Source of the DNA: Planctomycetaceae bacterium
Lineage (GTDB): Bacteria > Planctomycetota > Planctomycetia > Planctomycetales > Planctomycetaceae
Assembly: GCA_021732975.1 (NCBI GenBank)
Contig: JAKFWC010000001.1
Span: 1 to 52,739 of the forward strand
Direction of reading: 5' to 3'
DNA length: 52,739 bases
Shown here: positions 7,982 to 15,727 of the stretch, piece by piece
Position numbering within the stretch: position 1 is the first letter of the stretch
How the letters are laid out: every line of letters starts with the position of its first letter
The notes under the pieces: model-generated
Database searches by the model: none
Seen by the model: the letters and a program-made list of their open reading frames with translations, nothing else
What the model was told of the DNA's origin: nothing
Translations under genes and position numbers: made by a program

Positions 7982-8536
7982 ATGAACCGTATTTTTCTTC
8001 CGCTATGCAGTCTGAGTGTGGTCTTTTTGATGACCACGTTCGTCCTCGGATTACAGATTGATGACCCGAAGATACTTGATCGCGCGGTGCAAGCCGGGGT
8101 GCAGACGCATTTTCTGATCGCACTCGCATCGCTGTTTTTTGCGACGTTGGTCCACTCGATTGTGCTGACCTACTTCATGGGGACCGGCCGCTGGCTGGAG
8201 GAAACATCCACGGCGTATCGGATCAGCCCGACGGCGTATCAGGAAAGCAAAACCATCAAGTACCGCGTCATTCCGGCGATGGTCGGGTGTTTTCTGCTGC
8301 TGGTGATCACCGGCGCCTTCGGAGCCGCAGCTGATCCCGGATCGCCGGTGCAGTTTCAGGGCTGGCTCGGGTTCTCACCGGTCGCGTGGCATCGCGGATT
8401 CGCCATCGTCACGTTGCTGGCAAACGTTGCGGTCCACTTCGTCGAGTACACCGCCCTCTTTCGCAACGGCGAATTGATTGAAGGGGTGATGGCGGAAGTG
8501 CGACGCATCCGCCAGGAAAAAGGGCTGGCGGTGTGA
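7982..8536 (+). CDS. conserved membrane protein with four predicted spans
   Basis: 184 residues with hydrophobic segments near residues 5-23, 41-65, 95-115 and 136-155. A loop containing TAYRISPTAYQESKTIKYRV lies between spans two and three. There is no signal-peptide cleavage site and no known domain that I recognise. It follows hisD by 18 bases on the same strand, which suggests co-transcription, but nothing links it to histidine synthesis. The Tyr/Lys-containing loop and the polar tail EVRRIRQEKG are the only distinctive parts. Confidence 0.7.
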   Translation: MNRIFLPLCSLSVVFLMTTFVLGLQIDDPKILDRAVQAGVQTHFLIALASLFFATLVHSIVLTYFMGTGRWLEETSTAYRISPTAYQESKTIKYRVIPAMVGCFLLLVITGAFGAAADPGSPVQFQGWLGFSPVAWHRGFAIVTLLANVAVHFVEYTALFRNGELIEGVMAEVRRIRQEKGLAV

Positions 8537-8646
8537 TTGGTTCGTTGTCGGTTGTCAGTGGTGAAGAGTCACTCCGTCCGTCTTTCAATTTGCAATTCTT
8601 ATTTCCTAATTTCTAATTGCCAATCTCCTTCCTCGTGACGTTCGCC

Positions 8647-9750
8647 ATGTCGACCGACGCTTCCGAGTTCGCCGCACGCTTCCCCGAGACGAGCGCAGTC
8701 TTCGCACAGGGCCGTGAGCGCGGCTTGCATCGCGGGATGCAGTTGTGCGTGCTGCGAAACGGCGATGTAGAAGTCGACATCGCGCTCGGTGACGCGACGG
8801 ACGGGGTGCCGCTGCGGACCGAGCACCGCATGTCATGGCTCTCCGCAGGGAAACCACTCACCGTCGCCGCGTGGGCGCGCTTCTGGGAGCGCGGCGCGGT
8901 CGGGCTTGATGATCCGGTCGCGCGGTTGATCCCCGAGCTCGGCAACCGCGGCAAAGAGGCGATCACGTGGCGGCATGTGTTAACCCACACCGCGGGATTG
9001 CGGAATGTCGAGACGGGTTGGCCGGATGTTGCGTGGGATGAGACTCTGCAACGATTATGCACCGCACCACTCGATGACGGCGCGATTCCTGGTGTCACGT
9101 CCGGTTATCACACGGCGTCGACGTGGTTTCTGCTCGGGGAAGCGTTGCAGCGACTGGGCGGCGAGTCCTACGCGGCGGTGATGCAGCGCGAAGTCTTCGA
9201 TCCACTCGGCATGACGGCAACTGTCGCTGCGGTCGCGAATGATGGGTCAACCACGAATGATGTCCCGCTCTTTGAACGTGTTCAGGGTGAACTGCGCGAT
9301 CTTGGCTGGCATCAACCGCCACGGATCACTGTTCCGTCACCGGGCGGCAGTCTCCGTGGGCCGATGCGCGAGTTGGCTCGGTTCTATGAAGCACTGCGGC
9401 AGAACGAGTCGCGATGGCTCTCGCCACAAACCGTGACGGCGCTCACCGCCCGGCATCGCGTGGGAGAATATGATCTGACGCTGGGGCATGCGGTCGATTT
9501 TGGATTAGGATTCATCATCGACTCGAATCGCTACGGTGCGGTCACCGTCCCCTATGGATATGGTCGGTTTTGTTCGCCGCGCACATTCGGTCATGGCGGG
9601 GCGCAGTGTTCGCAGGGGTATTGCGATCCCGAAGCGGGGTTAGTGGTGGCGCATGCGTTCAACGGACGGCCGGGAGAGGGACAACATCAGCGGCGGGCCC
9701 GGGCGCTTAATGAGGCGATCTATCAGGATCTTGGGCGGGGAACACGGTGA
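8647..9750 (+). CDS. serine hydrolase of the class C beta-lactamase/esterase superfamily
   Basis: The ATG at 8647 is chosen over an in-frame TTG at 8617. The protein has about 367 residues. The S-x-x-K nucleophile motif is SAGK (S66, K69). The second Tyr motif appears as YHT (Y154) in place of the usual Y-x-N, and the third motif HGG lies in FGHGGAQCSQG near the C-terminus. Family members include beta-lactamases, D-aminopeptidases and esterases such as EstB. No signal peptide is visible, so a cytoplasmic esterase/peptidase is more likely than a periplasmic antibiotic-resistance enzyme. The substrate is unknown. Confidence 0.85.
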   Translation: MSTDASEFAARFPETSAVFAQGRERGLHRGMQLCVLRNGDVEVDIALGDATDGVPLRTEHRMSWLSAGKPLTVAAWARFWERGAVGLDDPVARLIPELGNRGKEAITWRHVLTHTAGLRNVETGWPDVAWDETLQRLCTAPLDDGAIPGVTSGYHTASTWFLLGEALQRLGGESYAAVMQREVFDPLGMTATVAAVANDGSTTNDVPLFERVQGELRDLGWHQPPRITVPSPGGSLRGPMRELARFYEALRQNESRWLSPQTVTALTARHRVGEYDLTLGHAVDFGLGFIIDSNRYGAVTVPYGYGRFCSPRTFGHGGAQCSQGYCDPEAGLVVAHAFNGRPGEGQHQRRARALNEAIYQDLGRGTR

Positions 9751-9806
9751 AGCGATCTGCGCGGAGCGCGAAACCGCAAGCGGAGGGATGGAGACCGAAC
9801 GAACGA

Positions 9807-10151
9807 TCAGGAGTGATGGAAGGTTGCAAACCGATCGAAGCCGAATTCTTCCAAACGCTGTCGGAGCATTTCAGACCGTTCCTGTTCCGTCAGCCCGTGC
9901 ATCACACCGAGCAGCACGCAGCCCATCACGATGCTGGACACCTGCACGACGCTCAGCGGTAAGCAGTCGGGACGTAAGTCCGCGTAGATTTCCCGTGATG
10001 TACAATACTCACCGAATTTCCGACCTTCATACAGCAGTGCCACGCCGCAGAAATCGGGGCTCCATTCGTAATCGAACGGACCGTATTGCACGCGGCGGTG
10101 CGTCACCCAGAAGCGTGTGCCATCCAATTGAATGGAATGCGCGGCGGCCAC
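9807..10151 (-). CDS. hypothetical protein, 114 residues
   Basis: Not recognised. The N-terminal half is rich in aromatic residues (FWVTHRRVQYGPFDYEWSPDF), followed by a short acidic/helical part ending TEQERSEMLRQRLEEFGFDRF. A moderately hydrophobic stretch VVQVSSIVMGCVLLGVMHGL (about 66-85) could be one membrane span or a buried helix. It is convergent with the hydrolase gene and divergent from the DUF2752 gene. Codon use resembles its neighbours, so it is probably a real clade-specific gene. Confidence 0.6.
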   Translation of the reverse strand: MAAAHSIQLDGTRFWVTHRRVQYGPFDYEWSPDFCGVALLYEGRKFGEYCTSREIYADLRPDCLPLSVVQVSSIVMGCVLLGVMHGLTEQERSEMLRQRLEEFGFDRFATFHHS

Positions 10152-10387
10152 AAGCGAGCACTCCTATAATGGCCTCGGGCAGGCATTCGACCCCGTGTCG
10201 AATGTCCGCGGATTGTGCCTGCGGAGTCCGAACCGGGCAAGACCGGTCTTCCGCCGTCGCGGCTTGTTGCCAGGCCGCGACGGAAGCTGATGTTGACGCA
10301 ATCGGCTCACCGATTTTCGTTGGCGAAAATTGACGGATTTCGCCCGGATGGCCTAACGTCTGAGCTTCTCGTTCAAACGGAGTTGTT

Positions 10388-10909
10388 GTGTCAGCATCGC
10401 CATCATCAACTTCCCCGGATTCCACAAGTCGCCGTCGCTCACCGGTGAACAATTCGCCGCCGTGGGGATCGCTCACGATCATCGCCGCGATGATTCTCGG
10501 CGGACTGGCGCTGGAAACGGATGACCATCGGCACGTGCATCTGCGTGGTTGGCCCGCTGTCGTGCTGCCGGAAATCTGTTGGAGCCAGCGCTGGTTCGGA
10601 TGGTCGTGCCCGTTATGTGGATCGACGCGGAGTGTGATCCTGCTGATTCGCGGCCGGTGGGAGGAATCGTGGGCGATGCAGCCGGCAGGCAGTCTGGTTC
10701 TGTTGACCGCGCTCGTTTCCGCCGGGATTCTCTGGACCGGATACGCTGGGGGCGAACGATTCCGCGGGATTGCCGCCACGTCAACAAGAATCTTATGGGC
10801 GGGAATTCTTATTTTTCTGATTTTTCGACATGCTTGGATCACGATGAGTAGGGCAGAATCGACAGTAAATTCGCCTCAAACTCATGCTTCCGCCCCGCCC
10901 GTCCGATAA
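10388..10909 (+). CDS. DUF2752 membrane protein
   Basis: 173 residues starting at a GTG preceded by CGGAG. After a Ser/Pro-rich N-terminus comes a span (about 28-42), then the DUF2752 signature around FGWSCPLCGSTRSVILLIRG, with the C-P-x-C-G-x-T-R motif typical of the family. Two further spans follow (about 95-115 and 130-150). DUF2752 proteins are small inner-membrane proteins of unknown function; the paired cysteines suggest metal binding or a redox contact. The gene stands alone. Confidence 0.82.
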   Translation: MSASPSSTSPDSTSRRRSPVNNSPPWGSLTIIAAMILGGLALETDDHRHVHLRGWPAVVLPEICWSQRWFGWSCPLCGSTRSVILLIRGRWEESWAMQPAGSLVLLTALVSAGILWTGYAGGERFRGIAATSTRILWAGILIFLIFRHAWITMSRAESTVNSPQTHASAPPVR

Positions 10910-10987
10910 ATCGCACGCCGCGGTTTACCCTCCGGATGTGAGAAATTGGGAATGGTTTGCCGCGCCTGCTTGACAAGGTGGGAAAAC

Positions 10988-11015
10988 TTGACTATCCCAT
11001 CTGCCGTTCTATAGT
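10988..11015 (+). promoter_or_regulatory. candidate sigma-70 promoter
   Basis: TTGACT at 10988-10993 and TATAGT at 11010-11015 are separated by 16 bases. It lies in the 255-base gap before the hyperacidic protein gene and would give a leader of roughly 145 bases. An overlapping TTGACA at 10970 lacks a good partner. No gene is supported between 10910 and 11164. Confidence 0.45.
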
Positions 11016-11164
11016 TACGGTCACCTGCCCGGCCGAAGGGGGTGTCGACCCGGATGAACGTCTTTCCCCGATCTTTGCGGGAGAGATTCATCGAACGTGG
11101 CGAGCAGGTTTACCGTAGAGTGTCACCCGTCCGTTGTCCCGGTTGAGATCGAGGTTTTTTTGCC

Positions 11165-11470
11165 ATGACTACAGTGTTGCTCGACGAAGAACGCTTCGCC
11201 GGCTGGTTGCCAGAAACCCTGCAAATGGGCTGGACACCGACGCCTCGTCTGGCCGCCGACGACGATGAAGACATCGACGACGAAGAAGACGAAGCGGAAG
11301 GTTTCGAGGAGGAAGAGTTCGAGGACGAGGATGTCGATGAGCTCGACGACCTCGACGGCGACGATCTCGACGAGTTCGACGATGACGAATTCGAGGACGA
11401 GTTCGAGGACGACGATGACCTCGACGACGATGATGACGATTTGGATGAGGACGACGAAGAAGACTATTAA
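11165..11470 (+). CDS. hyperacidic Asp/Glu-rich protein
   Basis: 101 residues. The first 31 residues form an ordinary head (MTTVLLDEERFAGWLPETL, then a Pro/Thr turn). Of the last 70 residues about 54 are Asp or Glu, interrupted at intervals by single Phe or Leu. No catalytic domain is present. Such polyacidic tails can bind cations, histone-like or ribosomal proteins, or act as nucleic-acid mimics. The repeating DE-rich codons make it easy to expand by slippage. The reading frame is convincing because the opposite strand and other frames give low-complexity shadows only. Function is not assigned. Confidence 0.75.
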   Translation: MTTVLLDEERFAGWLPETLQMGWTPTPRLAADDDEDIDDEEDEAEGFEEEEFEDEDVDELDDLDGDDLDEFDDDEFEDEFEDDDDLDDDDDDLDEDDEEDY

Positions 11471-11556
11471 TCGTCGCGCGGTGTGCTGATCACGGCGATG
11501 GAATTGTGATGTGGCGGTAACCCCGCCGCGTCACGCTCCTGCCGTCAGGAATTCGG

Positions 11557-11581
11557 GCCTGTCGCGCTGCGGCCGACAGGC
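11557..11581 (+). terminator. possible intrinsic terminator after the hyperacidic gene
   Basis: Stem GCCTGTCG / CGACAGGC (8 bp, 9-base loop) followed by a broken T-rich stretch (TCTTTCACTTTT). It lies 86 bases after the stop and 57 bases before the purine phosphorylase start, so it could equally be a leader hairpin of the latter. Confidence 0.4.
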
Positions 11582-11637
11582 TCTTTCACTTTTCAGGAAG
11601 GGATTCCTGCCGGGATCACCGAGGAGCAAGCGGGACC

Positions 11638-12468
11638 ATGCACGGAATCTGGGAACAAGTTCAAGCCGCGACAGACATGATTCGCGGCCGCTGGTCGGGC
11701 ACACCAGCCGCCGGGATGATTCTCGGGACGGGGCTCGGTGGGCTGGCAGAACAGATCGACCAGCAGGCGACGATTCCTTACGGCGAGATTCCCGGGTTTC
11801 CGGCGTCGACCGCCCCGGGACATGCTGGACGGCTGGTCTGCGGAACTTTGCGTGGCGTGCCCATTGTGGCGATGGAAGGCCGCTTCCATTACTACGAAGG
11901 CTATTCCCTGCAGCAGGTGACGTTTCCCGTGCGGGTCTTGAAAGCGCTGGGGACCAAGCTGCTGATCGCGACCAACGCGGCCGGGGGAATCAATCCACAG
12001 TTGGATCTTGGCGGGCTGGTCTTGATCGAGGACCACATCAACCTGTTGCCGGACAATCCGCTGCGGGGAGTGAATGACGATCGTCTCGGACCTCGCTGGC
12101 CCGATTTGTGCGCTCCGTACACACGTTCGCTGATTGATGTCACTCGCGACAAGGCACTATCGCTGGGAATTCCGATCCAGAAGGGTGTGTTTGTGGCCGT
12201 TTCCGGCCCCAATCTCGAAACGCGGGCCGAGTATCGCATGCTGAAGGCGATGGGGGCCGATGTTGTCGGAATGTCAACGGTGCCGGAAGTCCTCGTCGCG
12301 GTCCATGCCGGTCTGGAAGTGCTGGCATTTTCTGTGGTGACGGATTTATGCCTGCCCGATCACCTGGAACCGGTAGAAATCTCCAAAATTCTCGCCAATG
12401 CTGCGATTGGTGGCGAGAAACTCGCCCGCCTCATTCCCGAGGTGCTGCAACAATGGTCGTCATGCTGA
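11638..12468 (+). CDS. purine nucleoside phosphorylase (trimeric, class I)
   Basis: 276 residues, matching the trimeric PNP/MTAP-type family that splits inosine, guanosine or related nucleosides with phosphate. Motifs are [11 protein letters not shown] (phosphate loop), the His-containing [30 protein letters not shown], the base-binding segment [14 protein letters not shown] and VGMSTVPEV. The residues at the base site suggest a 6-oxopurine enzyme rather than an MTA phosphorylase, but this is inference. The next gene (a lipoprotein) overlaps its last bases, and the pair ends at a strong terminator at 12854. Confidence 0.92.
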   Translation: MHGIWEQVQAATDMIRGRWSGTPAAGMILGTGLGGLAEQIDQQATIPYGEIPGFPASTAPGHAGRLVCGTLRGVPIVAMEGRFHYYEGYSLQQVTFPVRVLKALGTKLLIATNAAGGINPQLDLGGLVLIEDHINLLPDNPLRGVNDDRLGPRWPDLCAPYTRSLIDVTRDKALSLGIPIQKGVFVAVSGPNLETRAEYRMLKAMGADVVGMSTVPEVLVAVHAGLEVLAFSVVTDLCLPDHLEPVEISKILANAAIGGEKLARLIPEVLQQWSSC

Positions 12469-12722
12469 AAACACTCGGCCGGACTCTGCTGATGCTGACG
12501 GTCCTCGCCCTCGGCGGTTGTCAGTCAGAGCGAGTGACCAAAGCCAACTTCGACCGCATCGAAATCGGCATGACGAAAGCCGAGATCGAAGCGATTCTCG
12601 GCCAGCCCGACAATTCGTACCAGGGGGTGCTCTCCTGGAACACGAACCACTCCAAGACCGTCATCTCCGTCGTGCTCGACGATCAGGGCAAAGTCTCCGA
12701 AAAGAACGCGGACAACCTGTAG
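12453..12722 (+). CDS. small BamE/SmpA-like lipoprotein
   Basis: 89 residues from the ATG at 12453 (a second ATG at 12462 is possible), overlapping the end of the phosphorylase gene. A short signal peptide ends in the lipobox LALGGC. The mature part has [18 protein letters not shown], the helix-G-M-T/S-x-x-E-V-x-x-x-L-G-x-P motif of the SmpA/OmlA/BamE fold, followed by strands with [12 protein letters not shown]. BamE is an accessory of outer membrane protein assembly, but many unrelated lipoproteins carry the same fold, so only the fold and location are claimed. Confidence 0.8.
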   Translation: MVVMLKTLGRTLLMLTVLALGGCQSERVTKANFDRIEIGMTKAEIEAILGQPDNSYQGVLSWNTNHSKTVISVVLDDQGKVSEKNADNL

Positions 12723-12853
12723 TGCTTTGACAACGTGGAGATTTCGGGTTGCTACGGTCGCCAAACCGTGGGGATCGGCTCATTGCCGACAATCGGCCCA
12801 TGTTCTGATGAACGTGGCTACGAAGGCAAAAGGCAGTCGTTCATCGCGAAAGA

Positions 12854-12888
12854 AAAGGACCAAAGTTGCCATCCAACTTTGGTCCTTT
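12854..12888. terminator. strong bidirectional intrinsic terminator
   Basis: A perfect 15-bp stem (12854-12868 with 12874-12888) with a 5-base loop. T-rich sequence follows on the plus side and A-rich sequence precedes. It lies between the convergent lipoprotein (+) and LRR protein (-) genes and can stop both transcripts. Confidence 0.9.
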
Positions 12889-12912
12889 CATTTTCATCTT
12901 CCGAACGATTCA

Positions 12913-14202
12913 TCATGTTCCAGCATGGGCCCCGGCCGGGTTAGTGGCGCCAGGGCTGTTCGGCATTCCCAGCGGACCGAAGCCGCGGATTTCCACTTCG
13001 GGGAGCGCCCGCCGGAGCGCCTGGACGCCGTTCAGCGTGCAACGCGTGCCAGAGAGATCGATCATTCGCAGCGCTTCGCATTTGATCAGAAAGCTCAAGC
13101 CCATGTCATCGATCGCATCACAACCGCTGGCATTGATTTCCGTGATATGGTCATGTCCGACGAACGCCTTAAACGCTTGTCCAGAAAGGGCTTTGCAGTT
13201 CGAAAGATTGACGTTGTGCAGATTCTTCAGCGGTTTGACCATCTTGACAAAATCAATATCCCTCATGGTCGCCAGGTTTCCGAGTCCCAGCCCTTCCAAC
13301 TGTGTCATCGTCATGATGGCTAAGGCGCCCTTTTCATTCAGGGGCGTGCTATCCATGCCCAACCGCTTCATCGACTTCAAGCCTTTGGCTTTCACCAGCG
13401 GGGCGAATCCCGAACCATTCACCGAGGTTTGACCGAGTGAGAGCCATTCGAGATTGTCGAGGCCTTTCAAATTGACAATGCCGCGGTCGGTGATGGGTAC
13501 ACTGTTGAGCCACAAAATCTTCAGCGATTTGAGTTGGCCAATGATCGCCAGCCCGTCGTCCGACATATTACTCGAACTGATATACAGCGATTCCAGGTTG
13601 GGATGATTCGCGAGTTGCGACCATCCTCCCGGTGACAGCCGCACGTTTGAGATCTCCAGATACTTCAACTCCGACAGAGGATTGAGCGCCTGCACCGCCT
13701 CATCGGTCATTTCGCCGCCGTCGAGCTTCAGCGACTCCAGCGAGGTGAGAGCCCCAATGGCCGCGGCACCGTCTTTATCCACCGGGGAATTGCGAACATC
13801 GAGTTGTCGCAAGTTCGGCAACTTGGCGAGATGCGCCAACCCGCCGTTCGTCACCTTACTGCCGTTGAGATTGACCTCTTCCACAACAGCTAAGCCCTCG
13901 CCTCCCTTAGCCAGATTGAGCAAGGCCGTGTCATCGAGTTCGTACGGCTTGAGCGTTTGAAACACAGCGACGATTTCTTCATCGGTCGGCGGTTTCGGCG
14001 GCGGGGGGGGCGTGGGAGTTTGAATCACCACCGGTTGCGGCGGATTGGGGTTCTGCAGCGGAACTTCCGGCTTGTTACCGCCGGTCAGTTCCGACCACGT
14101 CGGCAAACCGCAGCCGACCGCCGTCAGCGCGACTATCATCACCATCGCCGAGGAGCACGCATGCAGCTGAAATCGGCTCGGAAGAGGGGTTCGATCCGTC
14201 AT
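12913..14202 (-). CDS. leucine-rich-repeat lipoprotein
   Basis: 429 residues. An N-terminal signal segment ends in a lipobox-like AVGC (about residue 31), followed by a Pro-rich linker with PPPPP. About ten LRR-like units follow, each with the pattern L-x-x-L-x-L-x-x-x/N (for example LTSLESLKLDGGEMTDEA, LKILWLNSVPITDRG, LDNLEWLSLGQTSV, ALRMIDLSGTRCTLNG). This cysteine-containing ribonuclease-inhibitor style (GALA/AMN1-like) is common in secreted planctomycete proteins. It is likely anchored at the membrane and exposed to the periplasm, with a binding role; partners are unknown. The C-terminus is Gly/Pro-rich. Confidence 0.85.
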   Translation of the reverse strand: MTDRTPLPSRFQLHACSSAMVMIVALTAVGCGLPTWSELTGGNKPEVPLQNPNPPQPVVIQTPTPPPPPKPPTDEEIVAVFQTLKPYELDDTALLNLAKGGEGLAVVEEVNLNGSKVTNGGLAHLAKLPNLRQLDVRNSPVDKDGAAAIGALTSLESLKLDGGEMTDEAVQALNPLSELKYLEISNVRLSPGGWSQLANHPNLESLYISSSNMSDDGLAIIGQLKSLKILWLNSVPITDRGIVNLKGLDNLEWLSLGQTSVNGSGFAPLVKAKGLKSMKRLGMDSTPLNEKGALAIMTMTQLEGLGLGNLATMRDIDFVKMVKPLKNLHNVNLSNCKALSGQAFKAFVGHDHITEINASGCDAIDDMGLSFLIKCEALRMIDLSGTRCTLNGVQALRRALPEVEIRGFGPLGMPNSPGATNPAGAHAGT

Positions 14203-14594
14203 GTCATCTCGCTCTTGTGTCTAAAACTACAGAATAGAACCGCGCCACTGTCAGATATTCCTGCCGAATCGAAGAATGCGCTGCACACAGGATGAAGCCG
14301 GAGAAAACTCCGGTCGGCGATCAACATGGATGTTGATGAGTGGACGTTTTGGCAACTTGTCGAAGTCGTTTCAGAGGAATACGAGCGCGTGTTTGGAATT
14401 CAACCACAACGAACGGGTCTTTTCACCCGGTAGATCAAAACTTCATGGAATCTTACAGAATCACACCGATCGGTACGGTGAATTGCTTCTCTGACGCTTT
14501 TGTCAGTCATTATGACTGCATGATTTTGGAACACCAGACAGAAATCCGTGAAAAACTTCCTCGCCGATCCGGTCGAACGAGTGGAAATACCAAT
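14203..14594. other. gap without a supported gene
   Basis: About 390 bases of lower-GC sequence between two minus-strand genes. It contains a 6-bp hairpin CCGGAG-AAAA-CTCCGG at 14298-14313. No reading frame has convincing composition or homology. It should carry the promoter of the LRR gene. Confidence 0.5.
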
Positions 14595-15506
14595 TCACGC
14601 GGAAGGCCCCCGGCGGAAGACAAACTGATTGCATCCGAGCCCACCGCCGCAGGTGGTCATTTCCTGCAGCGTGAACCCATGGTCGCGCAGCCGGCGGAAA
14701 ATCGCTTCCGGGGACGCGACCTCGAACGGCCACCCGCCGACCCAGTCCACCAGGTCGTACCATCGGCTCATGCCGCGGGCTTCGGTCTTCTTCACGTCTT
14801 TGACGAATGTCTGCATTGGGAGCAACGGATTTCGCAGCATCAGCAACCGCAGCAGCGTGGAAATGAACATCGCCCACACCCGCTGGAACAACAGCATCCC
14901 ACCGATCAGAACGACCAGTACCCACTGCAAAAATCCCGGAAGTTTTTGATACAGCGCTTTCACCTGCCGCCAACGTTCGCTGGCCTGGCCCTGATCGTTG
15001 TAAATTGCGAGCACCAGCAATCCGTCTGGTTTAACTCGTTTCTGGACGAGATCAATCGCGGGCCACATGCTCCCCGTGTGGTGCAGCACGCCCCAGGAAT
15101 AAACCATGTCGTACGTTCCGAGTTTCGCCAAATAATCCGCGTCGAGCGCCGATCCCGACTCGATGATCCAATCCGTTGCCTCGGGGGCAAACCGTCGCTT
15201 CATCTCCTGCGTGCAGGCAACTGACTGGGCGTCGTAATCGAACGAATGGACCTTCGCTCCGAGCCGATGCGCGGCGAGACTCGACAGACCGCTTCCCGAA
15301 CCGACATCCAGAAATGTGCGTCCATCTAGACGTTCCAGCCCGAGCAGCGTTTGCAGTGCCGATGTCGCCCGCGCGATCCGTGGCTCATCCACCAGTTGCA
15401 GAAACCGCGTCCAATTCGCACCGAACTCGAAGTGTTTGTCCACGGACCGACTTTTCCACAAGGCCGACATTCGGAAGGAGAAGCCGACGACCGACCGGTT
15501 TCTCAC
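14595..15506 (-). CDS. class I SAM-dependent methyltransferase with a hydrophobic insert
   Basis: 303 residues (a start at the internal Met 13, position 15470, is also possible). Motif I is GRTFLDVGSGSGLSSLAAHRLG, the acidic end of strand 2 is VHSFDYD, and the YDMVYSWGVLHHTG segment matches motif post-I/IV of UbiE/COQ5-like methylases. After the KPDGLLVLAIY strand there is an unusual stretch with two hydrophobic helices (WVLVVLIGGMLLFQRVWAMF and neighbours, about 195-220), suggesting membrane association. The substrate may be a lipid or polyprenyl compound, but this is inference. The gene is divergent from ileS. Confidence 0.8.
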   Translation of the reverse strand: MRNRSVVGFSFRMSALWKSRSVDKHFEFGANWTRFLQLVDEPRIARATSALQTLLGLERLDGRTFLDVGSGSGLSSLAAHRLGAKVHSFDYDAQSVACTQEMKRRFAPEATDWIIESGSALDADYLAKLGTYDMVYSWGVLHHTGSMWPAIDLVQKRVKPDGLLVLAIYNDQGQASERWRQVKALYQKLPGFLQWVLVVLIGGMLLFQRVWAMFISTLLRLLMLRNPLLPMQTFVKDVKKTEARGMSRWYDLVDWVGGWPFEVASPEAIFRRLRDHGFTLQEMTTCGGGLGCNQFVFRRGPSA

Positions 15507-15727
15507 GCAAAAAGACCGCCGGGCCGAACATTTTGTGAGTTATGCAGTAGCGAGGGATGCACCGAGCGGTCTCATTCTGTTTCGCCGAGAGCGCTGGTAC
15601 GATACCGGTTCTCGATTCGTCCCGCAAATCGTGTGTCGAGAGGACACACCGGAAACCGCGAGCAGATCGTTACTTGTGACGCGGGCCGACGGACGGTCGG
15701 ATCGTTTTTGGAAGGGTTGGCAGGTTC

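Noticed and set aside
10027..10842. 271-residue minus-strand open frame across the DUF2752 region
   Set aside because: It covers two genes and a promoter gap, has Arg/Ser/Pro-rich random composition and no ribosome site.
10882..11091. 69-residue minus-strand open frame before the hyperacidic gene
   Set aside because: Short, overlaps the candidate promoter and has no recognisable feature; left unannotated.
11265..11489. Thr/Ser/Met-rich plus-strand frame over the acidic tail
   Set aside because: Alternative frame of the GAC/GAG-rich coding sequence of the hyperacidic protein; low complexity.
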